A program made the position numbers and the translations under genes. This document shows, piece after piece, positions 21,501 to 32,713 of a stretch of 64,000 nt of DNA. The notes under the pieces are model-generated. The model had not been told where the DNA came from. It did not search any database and worked only from the letters and a program-made list of their open reading frames with translations. The DNA lies in NCBI GenBank assembly GCA_950097015.1, contig CATNEN010000038.1, forward strand, positions 16,486,001 through 16,550,000. Direction: 5' to 3'. The DNA is from Macrostomum hystrix (taxonomy: Eukaryota; Platyhelminthes; Macrostomidae). Each line of letters begins with the position of its first letter. Within the stretch, counting starts at the first letter, position 1.

Positions 21501-22001
21501 TTGAGCAGTTGGAATCTTCCCAGATCCTCTAATTTGAGCAGTTGGAATCTTCCAGATCCTCTAATTTGAGCAGTTGGAATCTTCCCAGATCCTCTAATTT
21601 GAGCAGTTGGAATCTTCCTAAATCCTCTAATTGGGCTACTGAAATATTTTAAATCCTCAAGATTAGGCAGCAGAAATCTTCCCAGATAACCAATGTTCGG
21701 TAGCTGTACTTTTTTCCAGGTCCTGTTGTTATTTATATTGAAAAACTGGTCTCCAATTTGTAGACTGTCCTCCATGATCATCGGAATACACGACCCGTTC
21801 CTGCCGTTTGAAAACATTTTCTGTTCACTATTTTTGGGCGGCCTAGCCGACGCTCTCAAGCGGGCCACGGTTAGCGGCCAGCCTATTAAACAAACCGGCG
21901 CCGATGCGAACGCTGCTGGAGATGGGGCCTCTAACGCGGGCGCCACCAATGGTAGCTCGTCTGCTTCGGCAGCCAAATCAAAGGATAAGAAGCATGAGTG
22001 A
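18581..22001 (+). CDS. TMEM38: TRIC-type trimeric intracellular cation channel (TMEM38 family)
   Basis: Six exons join in frame: 18581-18719, 20193-20349, 20442-20626, 20698-20785, 20863-20979 and 21764-22001, giving about 307 residues (human TMEM38A and B are near 290-300). TRIC landmarks appear in order: MYPFFDAAHYI at the start, SRRHPFACWLASML, GNLLIGEPL, the WYVINYFPFDLAYK helix, the basic IKEVHRTRKI motif around residue 126 that contacts phosphoinositide in the family, and AKGSGYLE followed by a seventh helix. TRIC proteins are monovalent cation channels of ER/SR membranes that balance charge during Ca2+ release. The tail is hydrophilic, rich in Ala, Gly and Asn, and ends in lysines (SKDKKHE). 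A MITE sits in intron 1 and a 33-bp array in intron 5. Confidence 0.93.
19495..19774. mobile_element. 280-bp MITE with 8-bp duplication GACCTTAG in TMEM38 intron 1
   Basis: Ends CATACATGTGCAAC and, inverted, CATACATGCGCAAC form 14-base terminal repeats with one mismatch. GACCTTAG flanks both sides exactly (19487-19494, 19775-19782). The left interior has a GC-rich palindromic stretch ACCCGGCC...GGCCGGGT; the right interior repeats ACTAAGTCGTAAAT twice. No coding capacity. Confidence 0.82.
21040..21700 (+). repeat. 33-bp minisatellite in TMEM38 intron 5, about 19 units
   Basis: Units contain TTTGAGCAGTTGGAATCTTC and CCAGATCCTCTAA. The left half mixes variants (ATGGCTGGAATCTTCCC, CAGTTTGGGCAGC) and shows a longer periodicity of about 150 bases; the right half is more uniform. 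It lies just upstream of the last exon's acceptor. Confidence 0.93.
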
Positions 22002-22686
22002 AATAAGATGACCCAATGGCTAAGCTGGCATTATCCTCATAGATCCCCACAATAGCTCGACCTGTAATAATCTTGACAGATCCCTACATCCCTACAATGG
22101 CTGGGCCATAATCCTCATAGAAGGGCTTAAAATTTCATATTCCTTATTATCAGCGCTTGAAATGAAAACACTTTTGCTGTTAAAAGCAAAGTACTTTTAA
22201 TCTGTAAAAGAAAAAGGAGTACATAAGAAATAAGTTATTACGCAATCGAAGCTGCAAAGTTTTTTTCATAATTAAAAAAAGTCGCACTCAGTTCTATCAT
22301 GTTAATGAACTCACCGGTCTATCCAAACACGTATTTATTTATGCACCCGATATGTTAATAATGCTCAATTAATTAGCACCTAATTCTTTTTCATTTTTCT
22401 TAACTACGAGGTCGTCTCTATAAGAAAGAAAGTAGACGAACCAAGGTTTATTTCTTAGGGAAAATGTTATTCACATTTTTTTTTGTTAAATTAAAATTTC
22501 AAATTATATTTCTTTCTTTGTATTTATTTGTGCAGTATTTATATCTATCAAATTTCTTCTTTATTGCGTTTATCTATTGCTCGTACTTCGTAATATAATG
22601 TTTTTTCGTGTTGTAAGCTTGCCGCTTTATTTCTAAAGCTTTTTATACAATATATTCCACTCTTCTAGTCAATCTTGTTTATAATA
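22002..22686. other. 3' flank of TMEM38
   Basis: AT-rich, no gene visible. The first 130 bases hold short degenerate repeats around 'atcctcatag' and 'aatggct'. No canonical AATAAA close to the stop was found. Confidence 0.4.
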
Positions 22687-23383
22687 GCTTTTGCCATTCA
22701 ATCTCAGTGTTTTGTCATTCATACTCAGCCCCCATAGAATTAATCCAGCCAGTTGGTGCGGTTGGCCCATAAACTATCGCTCTGTGCCATTCAATCTCAG
22801 GTTTTGTCATTCAAACTCAGGCTTTAATGTGGAGAAGGAATGTGGATAAGGAATGAACAGGTTATTATTCCTCAGCTCGGCTCATGTAACACAGGACCGA
22901 AAAACAGAGTTGTTAAACTTGTTAAACATAATGCAGTTCATACACATTACAAGTCAAATACCTCTAGCATCATAGTGAGGAACATACAGATTTGAGCGGA
23001 ATTGTTAATGTCTTGGATCAGAACAATGACTCAGAGAAAAGGAATTTGCATAATGCACCGTGGATACAGTCGGCTGCAGGCAATCTCCCAGTTCAGAGGC
23101 ATCAGAGTGTCCAGTGCAACGTGGCCCAGGCGCTCCATGTAAGCATATGGCCCATGTAAGTTGGGCCATGTAAGCAAATGCAATGGAAGAAATTTGTAAT
23201 TTAGCTGCCTTTTGGAGGACTGCGTTTGAGAGACCGAGCTTATAAAGCCTGAGTATGAATGACAAAACCCGAGATTGAATGGCACAGAGCGATAGTCTAT
23301 GGGCCAAACGGCGTCAACTGGCTGGATTAATTCTATGGGGGCTGAGTATGAATGACAAAACACTGAGATTGAATGGCAAAAGC
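22687..23383. mobile_element. Fold-back element with about 145-base inverted arms, TA flanks
   Basis: The left arm starts GCTTTTGCCATTCAATCTC and the right arm ends in its exact complement. The arms stay similar inward for about 140 bases, through GGGGGCTGAGTATGAATGAC and CAGAGCGATAGT. Each arm carries the CATTCAATCTCAG...TTTTGTCATTC block twice. TA lies outside each end (22685-22686, 23384-23385), as expected for Tc1/mariner-type insertion. No transposase is encoded. Confidence 0.8.
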
Positions 23384-23849
23384 TACACTTTGTGCTTTTA
23401 TAAAATCCTACATTTACTAACGTTCAACTATTTATATATATAGTTATCTTCTATTCACTTTCGCCGTATTTTATTCCACCATATCATAATCATATCATAT
23501 AATAATCGTAAAAGAATCTACGAGCAAGAAATAGAAATGTGCAATTTTTTTCTATTTCCTTCTTGATTCGAATTAAAACAATGTTTTTGTACCACATATG
23601 AGGCATTCTACTAAAAACTAACTAATGAAAATATTAACAGTTGTTTCTGTCTATCGCGTTTAAATGTTTATTTAAAATCATTATTAAATCTTAATGTAGG
23701 TCTTAACAGTTTGCACAACATTTTATTGTTTATTTATTGGTTGTGTTTGACTTAAATTTCTTTGTATTTTATAATACAAGTGTGAGTAGTTTATTATAGT
23801 ACATGCTCTCATTTCCAGACTTTCAAGACTTTTCTTTACATTAATTAGG
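23384..23849. other. Spacer between fold-back element and SINE
   Basis: AT-rich without features, except minus-strand AATAAA candidates around 23722-23735 that could end the SLC22 transcript. Confidence 0.35.
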
Positions 23850-24040
23850 CCACGGACCACTAAAGCTAAGTTGTTAAAGCTTAGGGCCTCAGACCGAAGG
23901 GTCGTGAGTTCGAATCCCAGTTCAAAGGAACCCAGTTTTACCTTAAGCAAGACTCTTAATTCTCTTAGTGCTTCAGTTCACCGACCTAAGATCTTGAGCT
24001 ACTTTTATGACCTTCCCAGTCCATGTACTCAACAGCTACT
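23850..24040 (+). mobile_element. SINE-1 copy next to the SLC22 stop codon
   Basis: tRNA-like head with B-box GTGAGTTCGAATCCC, then TTAAGCAAGACTCTTAA, TTCAGTTCACC and the tail CCCAGTCCATGTACTC. It lies opposite to and about 20 bases beyond the end of the SLC22 coding region, so it is probably in that gene's 3' UTR. Confidence 0.78.
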
Positions 24041-24060
24041 CAGCCTAGAAGAGCCGATTC

Positions 24061-26172
24061 TCAAGCTTTATATATTTCATTTTCTTCTATCGGGTCTACA
24101 CGGTTTTTCTTGCGCCAATTTTCAACAGCTACTGATTGGCTGGCCTTAGAGTTGGCTTCAAGCCAGGCTGCTTCGCTGCCGTGGGTCAGTGTCTCGCTCT
24201 GATACACTGTCTCCGGCAAAGGTAGGCCCAGCGTTTCCGGCAGCGGATAGATGAGGGTGGCGCTCGCTGTTGCCAGGCCGCCAAAAAGTAGGCCGGGCAG
24301 CCATGGCTCAATGCTGCCTAGGCTGCCAATCACAGGCGAAATGGTTGTCAGTAGTGTGCTCAGCAATAGGGCTAGAAACATTCCGGTGTTGCGCACTGAG
24401 GTTGGAAATAGCTCAGCGGCTAGTATGCTCATGACTGAGTAGGCTATTGTTAGTAGCGTCTTTCCTAGAATCGGTTGACGTAATGAATCGATAACTACCA
24501 AATTAAAACCTTATGCAAGTGTTGAATTTGTCTTAAAAAAACAGTGGATACATATTTTTTCGTTAGACATCGTATTGTCTCGTATTGGTAGAAGGTCGGC
24601 AACATTATATACCTCGGGGCCAAAAGACAAAAGGACTGAGAATACAAAAGAAGAATGTTAGTATGAAGAGACAATAAATAAGATGGGAATATATAAGAGT
24701 GGTCTTCATTACTTGACCTTTCATTAGTTTTTCTCTCGTCATAAATGAGTACTTTAGTAGCAACATTAAAAGCACGCTTGACCGCTCACCTATGACAGCG
24801 ACTACCATCTTGACCGCGCCATAGGCCAGAAATGCTGATATGATAATGCATACTCCGCTTACTGCTGTAGAAATTATTGTTGGCCATCGTCTGCCGAAAA
24901 TGTTGCACAACGGTGCGGCCATCAGGTAACTTGGCACCTCTAATGCTCCACTAATTGCCGTGTTGACAAAGATATTCTCAGTAATGAAACTGCTGTCTAT
25001 AGATATGCCGTAGTAACACAGAGACAGGACTAACATCATCCAGAAGATTATTAGAGTCTTCTTTCGCATTTGAGACTGTTTAAATAATTCTTGCACTCTT
25101 CCGGTTGGCTCCGCTTCCACGCTGAGATCCTGCATCGCGGTGTATTTGCATGACATGCATTTGCAGTCAACATTGAGCTCTACGAAAGAAATTTAATTTA
25201 CTAGAATATTACCAGCTTATCGTCTGGCGTCCATTGTACTCCATTCCACTTGGCTAACCATTGAAACACTTTCTTGGCGTCCTCAGTTCTGCCCCGCAGC
25301 ACTAGCCACCTGGGCGACTCTGGTACAAATATGTAAATTAGCGGATAGCTGATGCAGAACACGCTGCTGACTAGTTGAATTCGACGCCAGTCGCGCAGCA
25401 GATAGGCCAGCAGGGCGCTGCTCATATAGCCAGCGCACCAAAATAGCCAATAGAAGTTTCCAACTAGTCCTCTGTGCTGTTGCATTGTCAATTCGTACAT
25501 AAGGAGCAAGCCTTGCGAATAGATTGGCGTTGGAATGCCTTGAGACGGTTTGGAAAGTTCGGTGAGTTAGGAGATTTCGACCATTCCAACATAACGCCAA
25601 GTTGTTTACTTACCTATCAAAAACCTTGACAAAATTTGCGTCTCAACATTGGGCATGAAAACGGGCAGCAATGTTGTGACTACGTCCAAAATGCCGGCTC
25701 CATAGAATAGTGTCTTGCGGCCCACTCGATCGCCTAGCGTGCTTAACAGGATGCCAACCGCGTGTCCAAGAAAGTACATCGACGTCATTAAAGTCGCGTA
25801 GCTGCTTCTTTCGCAGACCAGATTGTATTCCTCAATTAGGGTCTTCTCTAAGTAGACCGACTTGTATGTGAATTGTTGACAAGTCTCTGTTACATTGATT
25901 CTTGAAGTTTTATTTATGTATCGAACAATTTTGCAATGCGCAGCATATTCTTGCGGCTCGTATTCGCTCGTATTCTGCTGCGCGCAACGATATTCTGGCT
26001 GCGATTGCATTAGAACAAACAGCTGCAGCTCATTCATAGCTTTGAAGCAGAGCAAGCCGAACATAAATAACATGGCGACTTGAAGTCGACCAAAGCCTCC
26101 AGTATTCTTTAGCAAAGATTCGTATTCCATGCTTTGAGATCTGGAAGGTTGCATTTTGAATACCTGTTCCAT
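24061..26172 (-). CDS. SLC22-family organic cation/anion transporter
   Basis: Four exons in frame: 26172-25614, 25538-25213, 25177-24790 and 24464-24061, giving 558 residues, the usual length for the family. The order of landmarks is typical: the N-terminal GGFGRLQ before TM1, a large first extracellular loop with three N-glycosylation sites (NTS, NKT, NVT) and four cysteines, EEYNLVCERS before TM2, GDRVGRK (residues about 147-153) in the TM2-TM3 loop, FYWLFWCAGYM, the signature ESPRWL (about 260-265) after TM6, GRRWPT between TM8 and TM9, and ELFPTSVRNTG after TM10. These plasma-membrane carriers move organic cations, carnitine or anions; the substrate cannot be told from sequence. The start could also be one of two downstream in-frame methionines (residues 7 and 15). 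Confidence 0.92.
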
Positions 26173-26842
26173 TCAAGTCTTCTCAGGTCCTTTCCACCTT
26201 CGGCGGGGTTCTCACCGAATGAGCGGATTGGTTTACTGCTTGTCAGAAAACAGATTTTTCGATTAGGATGAAATAAATCTACTTACCAATTACTAATGAT
26301 GACTACCGTTGTTACGATCATAAAAATGACAGTAAGATACGAAGGAAAACAATTAAGGTGCTTTCGGCGTCTTTTGGTAAATACGACTAGAAGTTTCAAA
26401 CCCCTAATTTTTGGTTGTTGCGAGGTCGCAATGAAACTTATGAATTCTTTTTATCTCGCGTCTCGAAGCCTTTTTTATCTTGACTTCTTTCACTATATCT
26501 TTGCTGATAATGTTACTTCGACTTTAGTCAACACACTGTTTATTAAAACCTTTCTTGAAGCTAGTCTACTTAAGTATGCATACGGGTGCACCCTTGCTTA
26601 ATATTAATATCAAAGCTATAGCGTCAAGTCTGAAGTCCATGTAGTGTGCATAGTACGGGTACTAAGCGTTTTTCTCCGATTTTTGTTACTGCCTTGCAAT
26701 TGGTAACTGCTTTGCCATGATCTTTATCATGTTAGCTTGTGAAATGAAAGCGAAGGACATTGTGTCATATAATCAGTTTCTACTTATTCATTCCTAAATA
26801 TCACTTCTCACTTCTCTACAATATCTCATCAATATCACTTCA
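26173..26842. other. Upstream of SLC22, no gene seen
   Basis: Probable SLC22 promoter side. An open frame at 26296-26601 has no recognisable protein character. Short dispersed repeats of acttctcac type lie near 26800. Confidence 0.4.
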
Positions 26843-27055
26843 GCGTTGTCGATGGTTGCATAAAGGCTGGGGAGGTTGAGGAGAGTAACTGGAATAGTAC
26901 CGAGAAACAGGGCAGGTTTCGAATCCCGATCCAGGAGCTGTAATCCCTATCACCCGGCTGTAAAGTAGATACCAGAATTAGCTGGGATAGATAGCGGTTT
27001 GGGTGGGTGTGGCATCCCACTCAGTCCACGGACTGAATAGTCATACACAACCTTG
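26843..27055 (+). mobile_element. SINE-1 copy, head degraded
   Basis: B-box GCAGGTTTCGAATCCCG, then CACCCGGCTGTAAAGTAG, ATACCAGAATTAGCTGGGAT, and the tail CTCAGTCCACGGACTGAATA. The middle 'gcaagacact' block is missing, so this is a deleted variant. Confidence 0.72.
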
Positions 27056-27344
27056 ACAACTAGCTAGCCACTCGAGACGCGTCAGTTGTACATCTAGCCC
27101 AACTGAGATTTTAGACTATTGTTAAATATAAAAATGACGTGGAAGCAATTCTGTCCATTCCTCTGACCCCTGAGCCCTGGCACGCACGCACACCAGATGA
27201 ATGTTGCCTCGCCGCGAATTCGAGCTCAGGAGCTAGTTTAAGTGTAATTTATATTTGCCTAAATTAGAACTGAGTGTTTCGAATCTAGTCCGGTCGTCTT
27301 AAAAAAAGGTTGATACTAAAGATAATTTTTATTAATTGTACCTG

Positions 27345-27592
27345 CCCCAATCGGGCCAGATGAGCAGCCGACAGCCGCAGCTATTGCCCGGCGCACCTTA
27401 TGGCTGCTTATGACTGTTAAGTCCATCGACTGGGAGGAATGCTGGTACCCATTTACCAGCTGGGTGAAATGATAAAAGCAGTAGTTAAGTGTCTTGCTAA
27501 AGGACACAAATTGTTCCAGTGGAGTCTGAATCGAACCCTCGGCCTACAGATCTTGAGTCCGACGCTCTAACTACTAGGCTACAAACGCCTTA
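27345..27592 (-). mobile_element. SINE-1 copy, near full length
   Basis: On the minus strand the head has A-box TAGCCTAGTAGTTAGAGC and B-box GAGGGTTCGATTC. The body has TGTCCTTTAGCAAGACACTT, CACCCAGCTGGTAAATGG and CCCAGTCGATGGACTTAACA. This is the copy with the best-preserved tRNA-like promoter. About 50 extra bases of unclear origin follow the tail. Confidence 0.82.
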
Positions 27593-27817
27593 TTGCCTTT
27601 GAGTATTAAGGCAATAATGATGCACAAGCTTAGAAGGGCTGTAGCTTTCAAGTCTGGCTGATGTGTTAAGAGTACCAGTAATTTTTTATTGGACACGCTA
27701 GTTAGTAAAACGACTTAGTGCAAATACTTGATCGCTCATTTAATAAATCAACTAGATCTGGCTGTTTCAGTTGCACCAACCTCATAATCTTGCTTCAGCC
27801 AAACTCAAGCTCCACAC

Positions 27818-30800
27818 ATGGCAAAATCCCTGACCTCGGAGGCCATCAAGACCAACCCAATCCAGGGCCAAAAAGCTGGCACTAGCGGACTGCGTAAGCC
27901 AACAAAGGTGTTTACCTCCGAGCATTACCTGGAGAATTTCATTCAGGCGACACTCTCGGCTCTTGGTGATTCTCTGGCTGGTAGCCAATTGGCGCTTGGC
28001 GGCGACGGTCGCTACTTCTGCGACGTGGCCGCTGGTCGCATCATCGAGATGTGCGCCGGAAACGGTGTAGCACGAGTGCTCGTTGGCCAGAAAGGCGTCC
28101 TGAGCACGCCGTCTGTGTCTTGCGTAATTCGCAAACGCAATCTAACCGGCGGCATTGTGCTAACGGCTAGCCACAATCCGGGCGGACCTGACAACGATTT
28201 CGGCGTTAAATTCAACGTGTCCAACGGTGGCCCGGCTCCGGAGTCTTTCACCGACAAGATTTACGCCAATACGCTTAGCATTACTGAGTACCGCGTTGCC
28301 AAGGGCGCTAGCGTCGATTTGAGCAAACTGGGACGCACCGAGTTCATTGTGGACGGTAAACCATTCGTTGTTGAGGTTAGCGGCATTTTTTAGAATATGA
28401 CTCATTTGACATGAAAGATAACTTTGTATGACATTCTGACATGAACTACATTGTTGGTAAATTTGCTTTTAGATATATTGTCTTTGGATGCAGAATGTAT
28501 ATACAGATTTTCCGATCCTTAATCTCCAAAAAACACATCCAGGTAATAGACTCAGTGGCCGACTACGAAGAGCTTATGACCAGCATCTTTGACTTCGACA
28601 AATTGCGCAGCTTCATCGCCGGCGGATCCGGCTGTTCCGTTCTGGCAAATCCGTTGCACGGCGTTATGGGACCCTACGTGAAACGGTTGCTATGCCAACG
28701 CCTCGGCGTACCTGAATCGAACGCCGTTAACTGCGTCCCGTTGCCCGACTTCGGCGGCGGTCACCCGGATCCGAACCTGACCTACGCGGCCGAGCTTGTC
28801 GACGCGATGCGGTCAGGCAGCTACGATCTTGGCCTAGCCTTCGATGGCGACGGCGATCGCAATATGATTCTTGGCAAATCTGGCTTCTTTGTGACTCCGT
28901 GCGACAGTCTGGCAGTTCTGGCCGCTAATCTGGAGTGCATTCCGTACTTTAGACGCACCGGAGTCACCGGATTCGCTCGCTCGATGCCTACTAGCGGAGC
29001 TGTCGATCTGGTGGCCAAGCAGCGTAGCTTGAAATGCTACGAGGTGCCGACTGGTTGGAAATTTTTCGGCAATCTGATGGACGCCAAGCTCATCTCCCTG
29101 TGCGGCGAGGAGAGCTTCGGCACGGGCTCCGATCATATTCGAGAGAAGGACGGCCTCTGGGCCGCTCTGGCCTGGCTATCTGTGCTAGCCGACAAGCGGG
29201 CAAGCGTTGAGGATATTGTCAAGGCTCATTGGGCCGAGTTTGGTCGCAATTTCTACACTAGGTTCGCTGCTATGCTGGTTGCTATGGGAGAATTTGTTTA
29301 TATTATGGATTGGTTAGCTTATTAACATGAGCTGCGTAACTTGTGTTGCTAATTAACCTGGGCTGTGTCTTGTGTGTTGCTAATTAACCTGGGCTGTGTG
29401 TGTTGTGTGTTGCTAATTAACCTGGGCTGTGTGTGTTGTGTGTTGCTAATTAACCTGGGCTGTGTGTGTTGTGTGTTGCTAATTAACCTGGGCTGTGTGT
29501 GTTGTGTGTTGCTAATTAACCTGGGCTGTGTGTGTTGTGTGTTGCTAATTAACCTGGGCTGTGTCTTGTGTGTTGCTAATTAAGCTGGGCTGTGTGTGTT
29601 GTGTGTTGCTAATTAACCTGGGCTGTGTGTGTTGTGTGTTGCTAATTAACCTGGGCTGTGTGTGTTGTGTGTTGCTAATTAACCTGGGCTGTGTGTGTTG
29701 TGTGTTGCTAATTAACCTGGGCTGTGTGTGTTGTGTGTTGCTTATTAACCTGGGCTGTGTGTGTTGTGTGTTGCTTATTAACCTGGGCTGTGTGTGTTGT
29801 GTGTTGCTTATTAACTTGGGCTGTGTGTGTTGTGTGTTGCTTATTAACCTGGGCTGTGTGTGTTGTGTGTTGCTAATTAACCTGGGCTGTGTGTGTTGTG
29901 TGTTGCTAATTAACCTGTGCTGTGTGTGTTGTGTGTTGCTAATTGACCTGGGCTGTGTGTGTTGTGTGTTGCTTATTAACTTGGGCTGTGTGTGTTGTGT
30001 GTTGCTTATTAACCTGGGCTGTGTGTGTTGTGTGTTGCTAATTAACCTGTGCTGTGTGTGTTGTGTGTTGCTAATTTACCTGGGCTGTGTGTGTTAACCA
30101 TTATTATTAACCACGGACTGAATAAAAGTACATCTGACCAAACTGGGCAGGTGTAATTTCTAAATGATATGCACAGGACTTTGATCTGTGTAGTTTGGTA
30201 GCTGATATATTAGCCAATCGATGCAGTACAAAAATGTGAGCTGGAAAAAAGTGCCTTTCTAGCTACTTCTATGTAGGAAATCCTATTGACATTTTTGGTC
30301 AATACTAGGACAGGGACTAAAAGGCAGACTCGGAGCGGCTAACAATGTAACCCGATATTATATTCTCTGTTCAATAGTCATTTGCGACTTGGCTTAGTTT
30401 GTGACTGATGCCTTTAGCCTGACCTCATTTGACCCCGTCTATTGTGCGCCTACTAATAGACACTAATAAATTACAGATTAAACCTGCTGCAACTTATCAG
30501 TTGTATTTGTATGCTTACCTGTCTGTATATCCGCTGTTTGTGTCTCTATGTTTTAAATATTTTGTTGTATCTTTGGTTGCTCGGCTGCTCTCGAAAGCTA
30601 ATCCGTATAAATCAACGAGAGCTTTATTTTGCTTTATATTTCTCAATACGCTTGGTACCATAGACAATACAATTTGCGTCTAATACAATATATTCTATTA
30701 AGACAGTAGTTAATTTATGTTTTAGATCAGGGGTAGGCAAACTTATTTGCTGGCGGGCCAAAGAGAGAGCCTAAAAGACGACAGCGGGCCGCATTGACTG

Positions 30801-32695
30801 TATAAATATGAGATAGGGGAGAGATGAGACACGGGAGAAATTAGACACGGGAGAGATGAGACACGGGAGAGATGAGACACTGGAGAGATGAGACACGGGA
30901 GAGATGAGACACAGGAGAGATGAGACACGGGAGAGATTAGACACGGGAGAGATTAGACACGGGAGAGATTAGACACGGGAGAGATGAGACACGAGAGAGA
31001 TGAGACACGGGAGAGATTAGACACGGGAGAGATTAGACACGGGAGAGATTAGACACGGGAGAAATTAGACACGGGAGAGACGCGAGAGAGATGAAACAGG
31101 ACACTGTAGATGTCAGAAGGGGCAACGGGCCGGATTTGGGAGCTTCGAGGGCCGCATCTGGCCCGCGGGCCGGAGTTTGCCGACCCCTGTTTTAGATACA
31201 TAAAACATATTTTATGTCCCTGTCTGTTTTAGATAGAGGCCTGTCTGCTTTAGATAGATGCCTGTCTGCTTTAGATAGATGCCTGTCTGTTTTAGATAGA
31301 TGCCTGTCTGTTTTAGATAGATGCCTGTCTGTTTTAGATAGATGCTTGTCTATTTTAGATAGATGCCTGTCTGTTTTAGATAGATGCCTGTCTGTTTTAG
31401 ATAGATGCCTGTCTGTTTTAGATAGATGCTTGTCTGTTTTAGATAGATGCCTGTCTGTTTTAGATAGATGCCTGTCTGTTTTAGATAGATGCCTGTCTGT
31501 TTAGATAGATGCCTGTCTGTTTTAGATAGATGCCTGTCCGTTTTAGATAGATGCTTGTCTATTTTAGATAGATGCCTGTCTGTTTTAGATAGATGCCTGT
31601 CTGTTTTAGATAGATGCCTGTCTGTTTTAGATAGATGCCTGTCTGTTTTAGATAGATGCCTGTCTGCTTTAGATAGATGCCTGTCTGTTTTAGATAGATG
31701 CTTGTCTATTTTAGATAGATGCCTGTCTGTTTTAGATAGATGCCTGTCTGTTTTAGATAGATGCTTGTCTGTTTTAGATAGATGCCTGTCTGTTTTAGAT
31801 AGATGCCTGTCTGTTTTAGATAGATGCCTGTCTGTTTTAGATAGATGCCTGTCTGCTTTAGATAGATGCCTGTCTGTTTTAGATAGATGCCTGTCTGTTT
31901 TAGATAGATGCCTGTCTGTGTTAGATAGATGCCTGTCTGTTTTAGATAGATGCCTGTCTGTTTTAGATAGATGCCTGTCTGTGTTAAGTTGATCGCTGTC
32001 TGTTTAGGAAGATTTTCACCCGCCTTTTGTAGAAACGTATGCTTTCAGCAATAAAAATGCCTTTTTAAATCAGATATGACTACGAGAATGTGACATCCGA
32101 GTCAGCCAGCCAGCTTATGTCGGAGCTCCAAGCCCGACTGTCCAGCCTGCCCGGTGTCAGCTTGTCCGGCGGTGGTCGCTCCTACACTGTGGCCAGCGCG
32201 GACAATTTCAGCTACAAGGATCCGGTGGACGGCTCGGTGACTAGTAACCAAGGCGTTCGCGTAATCTTCACTGACGGATCTCGCATTATCTATCGTCTGA
32301 GCGGCACTGGCAGTTCCGGTGCTACAATTCGAGTCTATATTGAACAATATGAGGCCGCTGGCGGCAATGTCCTAGCTGATCCGGCTGTAAGTCTATTTGG
32401 AATCTATTTCGAAGTTACAAGTAAGGAAATTTACAAGTAACGAAAGTTACAAGTAACGAAAGTTACAAGTAACGAAAGTTACAAGTAACGAAAGTTACAA
32501 GTAACGAAATTTGCAAGTAACGAAAGTTGCAAGTAACGAAAGTTACAAGTAACGAAAGTTATATATTTGATAGAACTAATTTTACTAATTATCCCAACAT
32601 TTCAGGAGACGTTGCGCCCATTAGTTGAAGTAGCGCTAAGCCTGTCTCGCATGGCCGAACTGACTGGCCGCAATTCGCCCACTGTTATCACCTAA
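27818..32695 (+). CDS. PGM1: Phosphoglucomutase-1 (PGM1/PGM5 type), complete
   Basis: Four exons in frame: 27818-28375, 28543-29261, 32074-32386 and 32606-32695, giving 559 residues against 562 in mammals. It interconverts glucose-1-phosphate and glucose-6-phosphate in the cytosol. All active-site elements are present: GTSGLRK near the N-terminus, the phosphoserine loop TASHNPGG (Ser near 117), the Mg2+ loop DGDGDRN (near 287), [12 protein letters not shown], the sugar-binding loop CGEESFG, and the C-terminal phosphate-binding loop [13 protein letters not shown]. The intact phosphoserine loop favours an active PGM1 over a PGM5-like form. Exon 1 is preceded by a short pyrimidine-rich 5' UTR. 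Intron 2 is 2.8 kb, nearly all repeats; intron 3 holds a 16-bp array. The 3' UTR is very short. Confidence 0.97.
29337..30095 (+). repeat. 33-bp minisatellite in PGM1 intron 2, about 23 units
   Basis: Units contain TTGCTAATTAACCTGGGC followed by TGTGTGTGTTGTGTG. Variants ctTatta, tTgggc and ctgtGc recur in blocks. Being a multiple of three without stops, it reads as an endless [11 protein letters not shown] peptide, which is an artefact. A SINE-1 tail remnant (CCACGGACTGAATA) follows directly at about 30111. Confidence 0.96.
30728..31189 (+). mobile_element. Complete hAT-like MITE with 8-bp target duplication and minisatellite core
   Basis: Left end CAGGGGTAGGCAAACTT and right end (inverted) CAGGGGTCGGCAAACTCC form terminal repeats of about 17 bases, followed by GGCGGGCC/CGGCCCGCGGGCC blocks. 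TTTTAGAT flanks both sides exactly (30720-30727, 31190-31197). The CAGGGGT(C/A)GGCAAACT terminus is typical of non-autonomous hAT elements in other animals. The middle is a 16-bp array. It lies in PGM1 intron 2, immediately before the 21-bp array whose unit also contains TTTTAGAT. Confidence 0.9.
30810..31085 (+). repeat. 16-bp array inside the MITE, about 17 units
   Basis: Units gagacacgggagagat, with gattagacacgggaga variants concentrated in two blocks. Same unit as the arrays at 793-1305, 46775-47285 and 48325-48895. Confidence 0.94.
31205..31990 (+). repeat. 21-bp minisatellite in PGM1 intron 2, about 37 units
   Basis: Near-identical units of GCCTGTCTGTTTTAGATAGA plus T. Point variants (gctt, ctat, tccg) recur with regular spacing, hinting at segmental duplications within the array. 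One base is lost near 31500. Confidence 0.96.
32410..32560 (+). repeat. 16-bp array in PGM1 intron 3, about 9 units
   Basis: Units AAAGTTACAAGTAACG, unrelated to the gagacacgggagagat family. Each unit contains the short palindrome GTTACAAGTAAC. Confidence 0.93.
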
Positions 32696-32707
32696 ATGTG
32701 CCGCCGA

Positions 32708-32713
32708 AATAAA
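32708..32713 (+). terminator. Poly(A) signal of PGM1
   Basis: AATAAA starting 13 bases after the stop codon, giving a very short 3' UTR. Confidence 0.65.

Noticed and set aside
26296-26601. 101-codon open frame upstream of SLC22
   Set aside because: No recognisable domain; hydrophobic stretches are expected from AT-rich sequence.
27345-27592. Functional tRNA gene
   Set aside because: A- and B-boxes are present, but the acceptor stem does not pair and a SINE body follows; same for the head at 61611.
29365-30097. Open frames of [11 protein letters not shown] repeats, and LDRCLSV repeats at 31214-31992
   Set aside because: Both lie in PGM1 intron 2. The 33- and 21-bp unit lengths are multiples of three, so a stop-free unit stays open.
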